This document shows positions 17,847 through 27,387 of a stretch of 64,000 bases of DNA, piece by piece. The stretch covers positions 434,001 to 498,000 of the forward strand of contig NZ_CP060789.1 in assembly GCF_014489575.1 (NCBI RefSeq), written 5' to 3'. Source of the DNA: Tessaracoccus defluvii. GTDB taxonomy: Bacteria > Actinomycetota > Actinomycetes > Propionibacteriales > Propionibacteriaceae. A model generated the notes under the pieces. That model did no database searches. It was given only the letters and a program-made list of their open reading frames with translations, and was not told the origin of the DNA. Each line of letters opens with the position of its first letter. Within the stretch, counting starts at the first letter, position 1. A program made the position numbers and the translations under genes.

Positions 17847-18749
17847 ATGATCATCGCTCTCGAGCTCGGCCTCCTCTACGCCATCATGGCGTTGGGCGTC
17901 TACCTCACGTACCGGGTGCTCGACTTCCCGGATCTGACGGTGGACGGTTCCTTCACGACCGGCGCGGCCACCTGCGCCATGATGATCGTGGGTGGGCTGC
18001 CGGTGCCGATCGCGATGCTCGGCGGGGTGATCGCCGGGATGCTGGCCGGCGCGGTGACGGGGCTCCTGCACGTCTGGGGCAACATCAACCCGCTGCTGGC
18101 CGGCATCCTCACACAGATCGCCCTCTATTCCATCAACCTGCGGATCATGGCCAACAAGGCCAATGTCCCGCTGCTGCGCAACGAGACCGCCTTCTCCTGG
18201 CTGCGTGAGCAGAAGCTGCTGGCGACGTGGGTGTCGGTGGCTCTCTTCGCCGTCATAGCCCTGCTGGTCGGCGCGGCGCTCTACTGGTTCCTCGGCACCA
18301 AGTACGGCGTCGCGCTGCGGGCGACCGGCGACAACGAGCTGATGGCGCGCTCGCAGGGCATCAACACCGGCCGCACCAAGATCATGGGCCTCATGATCTC
18401 CAACGGGCTGGTCGGCCTCTGCGGGGCGCTCATCGTGCAGTACCAGGGCTTCTCCGACATCTCCATGGGCATCGGCATCATCGTCGCGGGCCTCGCCTCG
18501 GTGATCGTCGGGCAGGCCATCTTCGGCATGACCTCGGTGTGGCAGGCGATTCTTGCCGCCGTACTCGGCTCGATCATCTACCGCGGGGTCATCCAGGCCG
18601 CGCTGCTGGTCGGCCTCAACCCGAACGACATGAAGCTGATCTCGGCGGCGCTCGTCGTCGCGGCGCTCGTCGTGCCGCAGCTGAAGTTCTTCAAGCAGAT
18701 GCGGATCCGGCGCAGGTCCTCCCGCGCCGTCGCGGAAGGTGCCGCCTGA
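17847..18749 (+). CDS. TrpY-like ABC permease
   Basis: 300 aa, about eight hydrophobic segments. TYRVLDFPDLTVDGSFT and NPLLAGILTQIALYSINLRIM are characteristic of the COG4120 permeases that pair with PF04392 binding proteins. The basic C-terminus (MRIRRRSSRA) is cytoplasmic. Its TGA overlaps the ATG of the ATPase gene (TGATG), which indicates translational coupling. Confidence 0.93.
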   Translation: MIIALELGLLYAIMALGVYLTYRVLDFPDLTVDGSFTTGAATCAMMIVGGLPVPIAMLGGVIAGMLAGAVTGLLHVWGNINPLLAGILTQIALYSINLRIMANKANVPLLRNETAFSWLREQKLLATWVSVALFAVIALLVGAALYWFLGTKYGVALRATGDNELMARSQGINTGRTKIMGLMISNGLVGLCGALIVQYQGFSDISMGIGIIVAGLASVIVGQAIFGMTSVWQAILAAVLGSIIYRGVIQAALLVGLNPNDMKLISAALVVAALVVPQLKFFKQMRIRRRSSRAVAEGAA

Positions 18750-19540
18750 TGCTGAATCTCGACAACGTGAGCAAGCGCTTCTTCCCCGGCACGGTCAACG
18801 AACGGGTCGCGCTCGACGGCCTCACGCTGACCATGCGCGAGGGCGACTTCGTGACAGTCATCGGCTCCAACGGGGCCGGCAAATCCACCATGCTCAACGT
18901 CATCTCCGGGCGGTATCCGACTGACGGCGGCCGCGTCGTCATCGACGGCCGCGACGTCACCCGACTGCCCGAGCACAAGCGCGCCACCTGGGTGGCGCGG
19001 GTCTTCCAGGACCCGATGGCAGGCACGTCTCCTCACCTGACCATCGAGGAGAACCTCGCCATCGCCTTCCAGCGCGGGCAGCGCCGCGGACTCGGGATGG
19101 CCGTCACGAGGGCAAGCAGGGAGACGTTCCGCGAGGCGCTCACGACGCTCGAGCTCGGGCTCGAGGACCGGCTGCAGATGCGCGTAGGGATGCTGTCGGG
19201 CGGGCAGCGGCAGGCGCTGAGCCTGCTGATGGCCACCTACGCCAAGCCGTCGATCCTGCTGCTCGACGAGCACACCGCGGCGCTCGACCCCTCCCGGGCC
19301 GAGCTCATCACCCGGCTGACGGGGGAGGCCGTCGCGCGCGGCAACCTCACGGCGCTGATGGTGACGCACAACATGCACCAGGCCATCGAGCTCGGCAACC
19401 GGCTCATCATGATGCACGAGGGACGGATCGTCCTCGAGGTCGACGAGGAACGCAAGGCGACCATCACGGCCGATGAACTGCTCGCCGAGTTCTCGAAGAT
19501 CAAGGGCGCCGCACTGTCCGACCGCACGCTGCTCGACTGA
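18749..19540 (+). CDS. TrpZ-like ABC transporter ATPase
   Basis: 263 aa. Walker A GSNGAGKST at about 38-46, signature LSGGQRQ, Walker B ILLLDEHTAALDP and the switch His in VTHNM are all intact. The variant DEHTAALDP is usual in this COG1101 subgroup. It energises import through the coupled permease. It is last in the four-gene transport operon. Confidence 0.95.
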   Translation: MLNLDNVSKRFFPGTVNERVALDGLTLTMREGDFVTVIGSNGAGKSTMLNVISGRYPTDGGRVVIDGRDVTRLPEHKRATWVARVFQDPMAGTSPHLTIEENLAIAFQRGQRRGLGMAVTRASRETFREALTTLELGLEDRLQMRVGMLSGGQRQALSLLMATYAKPSILLLDEHTAALDPSRAELITRLTGEAVARGNLTALMVTHNMHQAIELGNRLIMMHEGRIVLEVDEERKATITADELLAEFSKIKGAALSDRTLLD

Positions 19541-19565
19541 TCCGGCGTCGACTAGGTTGGTGCGC

Positions 19566-20710
19566 ATGCGCATCGCCCAGCTGGCCAACTTCGTCGGCCC
19601 CACCTCGGGCGGTATGAAGGTCGTCATCGAGAACCTGGGCAAGGGCTACGTCGACGCAGGCCACACCCGCATCTTCGTCGCCCCCGGCCCCCGCGACGAG
19701 GTCGTCGAGACCGAGGCCGGGATCCTCGTGTACGTCCGGGCCCCGCGCATCAGTGAGCAGTACCGCATGATCTTCCGGCCCTGGCGGGCCCTCGATGTCC
19801 TGGACCGATTCCGGCCCACCACCATCGAGGTCTCCGACAAGTGGACGCTCTCGCCGGCCGGGCGCTGGGCGGCGAAACGCAGCGTCGGCTCCGTGCTGTT
19901 CAGCCACGAGCGGCTCTCCGACATGTTCGCGATGTGGGCCCGCCGCTCCTTCGGGGTGGAGACGACCGTGGGGGCGCTGAACCGGAGGCTGGCCAAGGAG
20001 TTCGACGCCGTCGTCGTCACGAGCCGGTTCGCGGCTGACGAGTTCGAGTCCACCGGTGCGGATCTCGAACTGGTGCCGCTCGGGGTGGACCTGGACACCT
20101 TCCATCCCGGCGTCGGCGCACCGATCGACGACGGCGTCCTCAAGCTCTGCTACGTCGGCAGGTTGTCGCACGAGAAGAGCCCGCAGCTGGCGGTCGCCAC
20201 GGCCGTCGAACTCCACCGCAGGGGGCACAGGATCCGCCTCGACCTCTACGGCACCGGCCCCGACCAGGCGATGCTCGCCGACGCCGCCGGGGACGCGCCG
20301 GTCGTGTTCCACGGCTTCGTCGCAGGCCGGGACGAGGTGGCCGCCCGACTGGCCGCGGCCGACCTGTCGCTGTCCGTCTGCCCGGCGGAGACGTTCGGGC
20401 TGGCGGTGCTGGAGGCCCTGGCGTGCGGCACCCCGTGGTGACGGCGAACCGGGGTGGCGCGCATGAGCTGGTTGACGCGACCAGCGGCGTGTCCGGCCCG
20501 CCCGATCCGGTCGCGCTCGCCGACGCCGTCGAGTCCCTGCTCCCGCGGCTGGGGCCGGAGCTCCGGCGCGGCGCCCGCGCCCGGGCGGAGCAGTACAGCT
20601 GGGCCAGGACCACGGCTCAGATGCTCGCGCTGCACGAGCGGCTCGCCGACGAGGTGCCCTACCGGTCGCTGCAGGGCTTCACCAGGAACCGGAGGAAGGA
20701 CCAGGCATGA
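19566..20710 (+). CDS. GT4-family glycosyltransferase; one frameshift
   Basis: About 381 aa. The N-terminal Rossmann half starts MRIAQLANFVGPTSGGMK. The C-terminal half has YVGRLSHEKSPQLAV and the donor-site motif PAETFGLAVLEALACGTP, typical of GT4 retaining transferases. The reading frame breaks in the CCCC run at 20431-20434; with one more C it runs on as VVTANRGGAHELVDATSG to the stop at 20710. The next gene starts inside its last codons. The substrate could be a mannosyl or glucosyl lipid or a surface glycan; the neighbouring acyltransferase favours envelope glycan work. Confidence 0.88.
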
Positions 20711-21312
20711 GGAACCGTTGGATGATCCCGGTCGCCCTGACGGCCGCCGTCGCCCCCGTCCGGCTGTTCGCGCCGCGACCGGAGCCGGTTGCCGGCCCGG
20801 CGACGGTCGCGGAACTGATCGCCGTCTGCCGGGCCACCGGCTCGACAGGGCGGGCCCTGGCCGACGCCGCCGTTCAGGCCGTCGCGCGGGCCTACCCCCA
20901 CTACTCGCTCTGGCACCTGGGGGAGTCTCCCCACGCCTCCCTCCGGGGGCACCGTGGCTGGTCGCACCAGTACAACACCGTGCTGCTGGAGGTGCTGCAG
21001 GGCCTCGGGTTCGACGCCAGGCTCGTGCATGCCGCCCGCGTCCGCGGCTTCCGCCGGCCCTGGTGGCTGGCCGGGCATGCGTGGGTGAAGGTCGTGGTCG
21101 ACGGACACGAACTGGATGCCTGCGCATCCACGGCTGCCAGCCGGGTCGGGCATCCGCCGTTCGTGGCGCTGACCTCTGAGCTCCCGCTGCGGACCGTGAC
21201 CCGGTGGGCCACCGGCATCGCGTTGGTGCCGTTCGTCGTCGTCGAGGTGTGGCGGTCGTGGCTGGCCGGCCGACCGGTCGCCCCCTGGGTGTACGGCCCC
21301 AGGGAGGGCTGA
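20707..21312 (+). CDS. Transglutaminase-like protein lacking the expected cysteine
   Basis: 201 aa, with a hydrophobic N-terminal segment (WMIPVALTAAVAPVRLFA). The middle resembles the transglutaminase/papain-like core: LLEVLQGLGFDARLVHA, then GHAWVKVVVDGHELDA supplying the His and Asp. At the place of the catalytic Cys I see Ser-His-Gln-Tyr-Asn; the only cysteines lie elsewhere (AVC and DAC). A C-terminal hydrophobic helix (TGIALVPFVVVEVW) follows. It may be a non-catalytic relative or a mis-assigned fold. It overlaps the GT4 gene by 4 bp. Confidence 0.55.
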   Translation: MRNRWMIPVALTAAVAPVRLFAPRPEPVAGPATVAELIAVCRATGSTGRALADAAVQAVARAYPHYSLWHLGESPHASLRGHRGWSHQYNTVLLEVLQGLGFDARLVHAARVRGFRRPWWLAGHAWVKVVVDGHELDACASTAASRVGHPPFVALTSELPLRTVTRWATGIALVPFVVVEVWRSWLAGRPVAPWVYGPREG

Positions 21313-21338
21313 CTGCTCCGGCGTGTAGCGTCGGGGCA

Positions 21339-23246
21339 ATGACGCAGAACGGCACGCCCAGCTATGTGCCGAGCCTGGACGGTCTGCGCACCATCGCCGT
21401 CGGGCTCGTCATCGCCTTCCACTTGGGAGTTCCCTGGTTGGAGCCGGGGTTCGCCGGCGTCGATGTGTTCTTCGTGCTGTCCGGCTACCTCATCACGGCA
21501 GGGCTCCTGGCGGATCAGCAGGCCAACGGCCGGCCGCGGCTGGCCCGTTTCTGGCGGCGGCGGTTCCTGCGGCTGCTTCCCGCCGCGACGTTGCTCCTGC
21601 TGGCCGTGCTCGCCTACTCGACGCTCCGGCAGCCGCTCTACCAGCGCGGCGACACCGCCACAGATGTCGCCTGGACCGCGGTCTATCTCGGCAACTGGCA
21701 CTTCATGGGGGCCAACAGCTACTTCAACGACGACGGCGTGCCGCGCATCCTGCTGCACATGTGGTCGCTGGCCGTCGAGGAACAGTTCTACCTGGCCTGG
21801 CCGCTGGTGATCACCGCGGCGGCGCTGCTGGCACGCGGGAAGCTGCGGCGCGTCCTCCTGTGGCTCACCGTCGCCCTCATCGTCGTGTCGGCCCTGCTCC
21901 TGGCCTTCCTATACGACCCGGCCGCGCCGGATCGCGCCTACATGGGCACCGACTCCAAGGCGTTCGAGCCTCTGCTCGGCGCGGGGCTGGCGATCGTGCT
22001 GGCCGGGACGCGGGGCCGCGCGCTGTTCGCGGCGCGGCCCCGGCTCATCGCGGCCGTCGGGATCGTCCTGGCGGGCGCGGCGCTCCCGTTCCTCGGCGGG
22101 CCCAGTGACGCCTACTTCCGCGGAGGGGCCCTCGCGCTCAGCCTCGGGGTGGCGCTGCTGATCGGCGCGCTGGTCTCCCAACCGGCCATGGCCGTCTCCC
22201 GGCTGCTCGGATGGGCGCCGCTCGCCTACCTGGGGCGCATCTCGTACGGGCTCTACCTGTGGCACTGGCCGTGGGCCGTGTGGCTGGGCGTGGCGCACGC
22301 CGAGACCTTCCGGCCGCTCCCCGCGCTGGCGGCCCTGGCGGCGACGGTCGCGACCGCCGCGGCGTCCTACCACCTGGTCGAGCAGCCGATCCGGCGCGGA
22401 AGGCTCGGCGCCTGGCTGAGCCCGAGGCGGCTGGTCGTCGCAGTGGCCGTCGTCATGGTGGTCGTGCTCGGCTGGTCGTCTGCCCTGCGGGCGACCCATG
22501 GCATCGGACCCGCCACGAGGGTGATCATCGCGACGGGGGACTCCGTGCCCATGAAGATGATGACCCCGCTCGACAGGGCCGCCACGGCACGCGGCTGGGC
22601 GATCGACAGCGCTGCGCGCGGCGGCTGCACCCCGCTGGCGATCGAGATGCAGCAGTACCTCAAGCCGCCACACGAAGGCGCGGGCGACTGCCGGGGCGTG
22701 CGGCCCATCCAGGACGCGCTCATCGACCGCTACGACCCCGAGATCATCTTCTGGTGGTCCCGCTACGAGTGGCATCAGCGCTGGCTCGACGGGCGCGTCG
22801 TCGGGCCATGGGAGGAGGAGTTCTGGGTGGCGCTCGAGGCTGACGTCGCGCAGACGGTCGACCGGCTCACCCGGGACGGTGCGATCCTCGTGATCGGACG
22901 GACGGAGCGGCCGGGCCCCGGGCTCTTCGACAAGTGCGCGCCGGGGGCCACCGACTGCTACCCCCTCGACGACGTGGCCCTCAACCATGACGAGTACCGG
23001 CGGCGCTGGAACGACATGGTTCTCGAGCTGGTCGCCACAGACCCGCGCGTGCGCTCCTTCGACCTCGACCCGCTCATCTGCAACGACGAGGAGCCGGTTG
23101 AGGCCGTCTCCCCGGCCGCCTGCGACGACCGCCAGCCGGACGGCGGGCTGCTGCGGCCCGACGGCGTCCACATCCGCGTCGACCCCTACGGGAGGCCGAC
23201 AGCCGACAGGATCATCGACGCCGTGTTGGAGGCGGCGGAGGGATAG
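21339..23246 (+). CDS. Membrane O-acyltransferase (OafA/OatA-like, acyltransferase 3 plus SGNH domain)
   Basis: 635 aa. The N-terminal ~400 residues form an acyltransferase-3 membrane domain: SLDGLRTIAVGLVIAFHLG with the essential His, GVDVFFVLSGYLIT, and the helix patterns HMWSLAVEEQFYLAWP and GRISYGLYLWHWP. The C-terminal extracytoplasmic part has ATGDSV (Ser of SGNH block I) and RPDGVHIRVD (Asp/His of block V). Such two-domain proteins O-acetylate peptidoglycan or surface polysaccharides. Its place behind the GT4 gene suggests glycan decoration. ATG at 21339 is the first credible start. Confidence 0.9.
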   Translation: MTQNGTPSYVPSLDGLRTIAVGLVIAFHLGVPWLEPGFAGVDVFFVLSGYLITAGLLADQQANGRPRLARFWRRRFLRLLPAATLLLLAVLAYSTLRQPLYQRGDTATDVAWTAVYLGNWHFMGANSYFNDDGVPRILLHMWSLAVEEQFYLAWPLVITAAALLARGKLRRVLLWLTVALIVVSALLLAFLYDPAAPDRAYMGTDSKAFEPLLGAGLAIVLAGTRGRALFAARPRLIAAVGIVLAGAALPFLGGPSDAYFRGGALALSLGVALLIGALVSQPAMAVSRLLGWAPLAYLGRISYGLYLWHWPWAVWLGVAHAETFRPLPALAALAATVATAAASYHLVEQPIRRGRLGAWLSPRRLVVAVAVVMVVVLGWSSALRATHGIGPATRVIIATGDSVPMKMMTPLDRAATARGWAIDSAARGGCTPLAIEMQQYLKPPHEGAGDCRGVRPIQDALIDRYDPEIIFWWSRYEWHQRWLDGRVVGPWEEEFWVALEADVAQTVDRLTRDGAILVIGRTERPGPGLFDKCAPGATDCYPLDDVALNHDEYRRRWNDMVLELVATDPRVRSFDLDPLICNDEEPVEAVSPAACDDRQPDGGLLRPDGVHIRVDPYGRPTADRIIDAVLEAAEG

Positions 23247-23253
23247 ACGGCGA

Positions 23254-23291
23254 GGCGCCCGGCGCGGATCCTTCGATCCACACCGGGCGCC
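23254..23291. terminator. Hairpin between the convergent acyltransferase and sodA genes
   Basis: GGCGCCCGG pairs with CCGGGCGCC around an inner GGATCCTTCGATCC stem-loop. There is no T-run; the position between two convergent stops suggests a shared terminator. Confidence 0.55.
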
Positions 23292-23309
23292 CTGCCGTTC
23301 GGCGGTGAC

Positions 23310-23920
23310 TCAGTACGAGACGCCGGCGGCCTTCGCCGCGGCGAGCCGCGCGGCGACGTCGTCCCAGTTGACGACGTTCCACCACGCGTTGACGTAGTCG
23401 CCCTTCACGTTCTTGTACTGCAGGTAGAACGCGTGCTCCCACATGTCGAGCTGCAGGATCGGCAGCTGGCCGACGGGCAGGTTGCCCTGCTGGTCGAACA
23501 GCTGGTTGATGTTCAGGCGCTGGCCGAGGGTGTCCCAGACCAGCATCGACCAGCCGGAGCCCTGGATGCCGTTGGCGACGGCGCCGAACTGCTTCTTGAA
23601 GCCTTCGAACGAGCCGAAGAACTCGCCGATCGCGTCGGCGACGTCACCGGTGGGCTCGCCGCCGCCGTTCGGGACATGTTCTTCCAGAAGACGGAGTGGT
23701 TGATGTGACCACCCAGGTGGAAGGCGAGATCCTTCTCGAGCTTGTTGATCGCGCCCAGGTTGCCGGACTCGCGGGCCTCGGCCAGCTGCTCGAGGGCAGT
23801 GTTGGCGCCGGCCACGTAGGTGGCGTGGTGCTTGCTGTGGTGCAGCTCCATGATTTCGGGGGCGATGTGCGGGGCGAGTGCGCCGTAGTCGTAGTCGAGA
23901 TCGGGGAGGGTATAGGTCAT
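23310..23920 (-). CDS. sodA: Superoxide dismutase, Fe/Mn type; one frameshift
   Basis: About 203 aa. Metal ligands are visible as His27 ([11 protein letters not shown]), His75 (HINHSVFW) and Asp/His in [12 protein letters not shown]. The frame breaks near 23678 in a CCC run; one added C gives [20 protein letters not shown]. The ending [14 protein letters not shown] is standard. It detoxifies superoxide in the cytoplasm. Metal preference is not decidable by eye. AAGGAG precedes the ATG. Convergent with the acyltransferase gene. Confidence 0.96.
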
Positions 23921-24042
23921 TGCTGGTACTCCTTCGCTGAGACTCGCGCGAGAGTGCGCGCTACCTCGTCCATCCTATGCGGACTACGGGCGGAGGCCAG
24001 GGGGTTCCGGTGGCCGGTCGCCGTCGAGGCCTCCGTGCGGGG

Positions 24043-24633
24043 TCAGCCCCGGCGGGAGCGCAGCACGCGGAAGCCCTTCGCCGAGGCGATCCGCTCGGTC
24101 GGGAAGCCCTGCCCCTCCAGCCAGCGCTGCAGCGAGTCGCCCCCGAGGTTCTTGCCGACCACGAGGTAGGCCGAGCCGTCGACGGTGAGGCGGGGGAGCC
24201 AGGTGAGCAGCAGGTCGTGGAGCGCTGCCTTCCCGATCCGGATGGGCGGGTTGGACCAGATCTCGTCGTAGGCGACGTCGCCGTCGATCTCGTCGGGGAA
24301 ACAGGCGCGGACCCGGTCGGCGACGCCGTGGCGCTCCGCGTTCAGGTTGGTGAGTTCCACGGCGCGGCCGTTGACGTCGACGGCGTCGACGACGATGCCG
24401 GGGGAGGCGACCGCCAGCCCGACGGCGATGGTGCCGACGCCGCAGCCGACGTCGAGCACCCGCCCGGACGTGGGTGGTTCGACCTCGCGCAGCAGCACGG
24501 AGGTGCCGAGGTCGAGCCGGTTGCCGGAGAAGACGCCGGGCGCGGCGGTGAACGTCATGTCGGTGCCGAAGACGGTGGCGGTGAACTCGTGCGTGCGCAT
24601 CGGCTCGTCCGGTGTCGTGAAGTAGTGGCTCAC
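24043..24633 (-). CDS. Class I SAM methyltransferase, RsmC-like
   Basis: 196 aa, equal to a single RsmC catalytic domain. SAM-binding motif VLDVGCGVGTIAVGLA; catalytic-type NPP in IWSNPPIRIGK. The start GTG overlaps the truA stop (GTGA), so the pair is translationally coupled. By family it would methylate guanine N2 in rRNA (RsmC modifies G1207 of 16S rRNA), but the exact target is inferred. Confidence 0.85.
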   Translation of the reverse strand: MSHYFTTPDEPMRTHEFTATVFGTDMTFTAAPGVFSGNRLDLGTSVLLREVEPPTSGRVLDVGCGVGTIAVGLAVASPGIVVDAVDVNGRAVELTNLNAERHGVADRVRACFPDEIDGDVAYDEIWSNPPIRIGKAALHDLLLTWLPRLTVDGSAYLVVGKNLGGDSLQRWLEGQGFPTERIASAKGFRVLRSRRG

Positions 24634-25442
24634 GGCTGCTCCTCCAGGGTGCGCATCGTGCGGGCCTCCTCGGCCCGCTGTGCCAACAGATCGTCGGGTG
24701 GGTAGGTGACGGCCTCGAGGGTCAGGCCGTGGGCCGGCATGACGAGCACGTCCGAGCGACGGTGCAGGGTGGAGGCGACGTCCTCGAGCCAGGCCAGGTT
24801 CCGGCGTCCCGAGCCGACCGCGGTGAGCGCCCCCACCAGGGAGCGGACCATGGAGTGGCAGAAGGCGTCCGCCTCGAGCCAGATCTCGACGACGCCGTCG
24901 GCCCGCCGGGTGCCCTCCACGGAGCGGAGCGTCCGGATGGTGGTGGCACCCTCGCGCGGGCGGCAGAAGGCCGCGAAGTCCCGCAGCCCCAGCAGCGCGG
25001 CGGCGCCGGCGTTGAGGGCGCCGAGGTCGAGGGCGTCGGGGACCCGGACCACGTGACCGCGCAGCAGCGGATCGGGCGTGTGGCCGGCGTCGATCAGCCG
25101 GTAGCAGTAGCGGCGGCCCGTGGCGGCGAAGCGGGCGTCGAAGCCAGCGGGCGCGGGGGCGACGGCGTGGACGACCACGTCGTCGGGCAGCACCCGGCCG
25201 AGCCGGCGGAGCAGGTCGCCGGAGCGGTCCTCGTCGCCGGGGACATCCAGGTGGCAGACCTGGCCGCGGGCGTGGACGCCGGCGTCGGTGCGGCCGGCGA
25301 CGACGAGGGCGGCTGGTTCGGGGAGGCGCAGCACCCGGGTGATCCACTCCTCCAACACGCCCTGGACGGTGCGCAGTTCCGGCTGGGCTGCCCAGCCGTG
25401 GAAGTCGCGCCCGTCGTAGGAGAGATCAAGCCTGAGCCGCAT
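24630..25442 (-). CDS. truA: tRNA pseudouridine(38-40) synthase
   Basis: 270 aa. LRLDLSYDGRDFHGWAAQP and AGRTDAGVHARGQV, with the catalytic Asp in GRTDAG, identify TruA. It isomerises uridines in the tRNA anticodon arm. In many actinobacteria truA follows rplQ directly; here it lies about 9 kb away on the opposite strand, between trmB and the RsmC-like gene. Confidence 0.97.
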   Translation of the reverse strand: MRLRLDLSYDGRDFHGWAAQPELRTVQGVLEEWITRVLRLPEPAALVVAGRTDAGVHARGQVCHLDVPGDEDRSGDLLRRLGRVLPDDVVVHAVAPAPAGFDARFAATGRRYCYRLIDAGHTPDPLLRGHVVRVPDALDLGALNAGAAALLGLRDFAAFCRPREGATTIRTLRSVEGTRRADGVVEIWLEADAFCHSMVRSLVGALTAVGSGRRNLAWLEDVASTLHRRSDVLVMPAHGLTLEAVTYPPDDLLAQRAEEARTMRTLEEQP

Positions 25443-26157
25443 CGGCCCTCCGGTACGTCAGATCGAAGATGCGGCGGCCGGCGGCGAGCCCCCTGGCCTC
25501 GAACTTCGTGACGGGGCGGGCCTCCAGGCGCGGGGCCCAGCCGCCGTGGACGTTGACGAGGCCCGGGGCCGCGTCCAGATGCTCCCGCATCCACAGCGCG
25601 TAGTCCTCCCAGTCGGTGGCGAGCCGCCACAGGCCGCCCGGGGCGAGTTTGGCGGTGACGAGAGCGGCGAAGTCGGTATCGACGAGGCGTCGCTTGTGGT
25701 GACGCTTCTTGTGCCACGGGTCGGCGAAGAAGGTCCACAGCTCGCTGATCGCGCCGTCGTCGAACAGCTTCGCCAGCCCCTGCGTGCCGTCGGAGACGAC
25801 GATCCGCACGTTGTCGATGCCGGCGCGGTTGATCCGGCTGAGGGTCGACGCGACGGCCGGCTCGAACACCTCGAAGGCGACGACGTCGGATTCGGGTCGG
25901 TCGGCTGCCATCGGTACGAGCGAGTCGCCGGTGCCCGAACCGATCTCGACGATCAGGGGTGCGGTGCGGCCGAAGGTGGCCGCCCAGTCGACGTGCGCGT
26001 CGTCGGCCACCGACGTGGACAGCTCCGCGTGCGGCACCTCGACGAGCAGACGGTCGGCGTGCCGCTCCCACGCGTTGCGCTGGGACTCGTTCATGCGGGT
26101 GCTGCGGCGCACGAAGCTGACGACGTCGCGGTGCGGGCGGGGAGGTTGTGGATCCAC
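25426..26157 (-). CDS. trmB: tRNA (guanine-N7-)-methyltransferase
   Basis: 243 aa. The family motifs are IVEIGSGTGDS (SAM site), FEVFEPAVASTL, and FADPWHKKRHHKRRLV, which is diagnostic for TrmB. It makes m7G46 in tRNA. The GTG at 26157 is used; an internal ATG at codon 22 (MNESQRNAW) is an alternative start. The 3' end overlaps truA by 17 bp, giving a three-gene RNA-modification operon trmB-truA-rsmC-like. Confidence 0.96.
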   Translation of the reverse strand: MDPQPPRPHRDVVSFVRRSTRMNESQRNAWERHADRLLVEVPHAELSTSVADDAHVDWAATFGRTAPLIVEIGSGTGDSLVPMAADRPESDVVAFEVFEPAVASTLSRINRAGIDNVRIVVSDGTQGLAKLFDDGAISELWTFFADPWHKKRHHKRRLVDTDFAALVTAKLAPGGLWRLATDWEDYALWMREHLDAAPGLVNVHGGWAPRLEARPVTKFEARGLAAGRRIFDLTYRRADAAQA

Positions 26158-26268
26158 GGGATGAGACTACCGATCCTCCGCGATGGGGGCCGAACCCGGG
26201 CGTTCCCGGACCCGTTCCAGGGGCCCCGCGCAACTAGGATGGAGGCCACGACCTTCGGGAGGAGATCA

Positions 26269-26652
26269 ATGCGCACCGTACTCAACGTCATCTGGGTGGT
26301 CCTGGGAGGCTTCTGGCTGGCCCTCGGCTACTTCCTGGCCGGCATCCTCGCCTGCCTTCTCATCGTCACCATCCCTGTCGGCCTCGCGTCGTTCCGGATG
26401 GCCGCCTACGTGCTGTGGCCCTTCGGACGTTCCGTCGTCAAGAAGCCCGGCGCAGGAGCGGGCTCGGCCATCATGAACGCCATCTGGTTCGTCATCGCCG
26501 GCTGGTGGCTCGCCCTCGTCCACATCGCGACGGCGCTGGCGCAGTCGCTGACCATCATCGGCCTCGCCAACGCGTGGGTGAGCATCAAGATGATCCCGGT
26601 CACCTGCTTCCCCTTCGGCAAGCAGATCGTCGCCTCCGGCGGCGTCCTCTGA
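26269..26652 (+). CDS. yccF: YccF-domain inner-membrane protein
   Basis: 127 aa made of two similar halves: NVIWVVLGGFWLALGYFLAG and NAIWFVIAGWWLALVHIATA, each followed by a short polar stretch (PVGLASFRMA; ANAWVSIKM). This duplicated pattern is the YccF domain. Three or four membrane spans; function unknown. GGGAGGAG precedes the ATG. Confidence 0.9.
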   Translation: MRTVLNVIWVVLGGFWLALGYFLAGILACLLIVTIPVGLASFRMAAYVLWPFGRSVVKKPGAGAGSAIMNAIWFVIAGWWLALVHIATALAQSLTIIGLANAWVSIKMIPVTCFPFGKQIVASGGVL

Positions 26653-26655
26653 GTC

Positions 26656-27351
26656 TCAGAGGCTGACGTCGTTCCAGGCGCCCGGGTCGTCCAGCGTCGC
26701 CATCGTGGCACTGACACCCGTGGCGCCTATCTTCGCGGCGCACACCAGCAGCGTCAGGGTCGGGTAGCCGTGGGGCTGGTTGTCGCGGATGATCGCGCGG
26801 TCGTCCTCCGGCCCGATCTCCGCGGTGCGCCTGAGCACCGCCACCCACTCCTCCCACCAGCGGTCGCCGTCGGTCGACGCGGCCGCGAAGTCGGCCAGCC
26901 AGGCCGCGACCCGCGGCGTCGCGGGATCGTCGACGTCGTCGTGCGCGATCATGTGCGTTCCGGGGGCGAGGTCGGTCAGCCGGGGGACGCCGCCGTCCCA
27001 GGACGTGATGCGGACACCGCCACGGTCGGCCTCGACCAGGTTGAAGCCCAGGGTGAGCAGCGGGTCGGGCAGCGGGTCGCCCGCGATGGAGCCGAGCACG
27101 AGGCCGCCGCGGGAGGCGGGCACCGCCACGGTGGAGCCGCCTTCCCTGTTGAGGAGCACGGCGAGGCGTTCGTCGTCGTGGGCGAGCCAGGCGCCTCCCG
27201 CCAGCTCGTCGAGGACCCCGGTGACGCCGGGCCGATCCGGCCACCACTGGCCGAGCGGGCGCCACGGCCGGTGCGGATCCTCGTCGCGGATCGCCAGGAT
27301 CCGCACGTCATCGTCTGCTGACTCCGGGACGCGGATCACCACGGTGCACAT
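26656..27351 (-). CDS. NRDE-family (TANGO2-like) protein
   Basis: 231 aa beginning MCTVVIRVPES; the Cys2 and the later AIRDEDPHRPW correspond to the NRDE domain's N-terminal Cys and its NRDE-like motif. It also has AWLAHDDERLAVLLNR. Eukaryotic TANGO2 is linked to heme and membrane homeostasis; bacterial function is unclear. Divergent from coaBC with a 36-bp gap, so the two promoters must overlap. Confidence 0.85.
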   Translation of the reverse strand: MCTVVIRVPESADDDVRILAIRDEDPHRPWRPLGQWWPDRPGVTGVLDELAGGAWLAHDDERLAVLLNREGGSTVAVPASRGGLVLGSIAGDPLPDPLLTLGFNLVEADRGGVRITSWDGGVPRLTDLAPGTHMIAHDDVDDPATPRVAAWLADFAAASTDGDRWWEEWVAVLRRTAEIGPEDDRAIIRDNQPHGYPTLTLLVCAAKIGATGVSATMATLDDPGAWNDVSL

Positions 27352-27387
27352 GCCCCGCAGCGTACCCGGGGTGACAGAATCGGCCCC

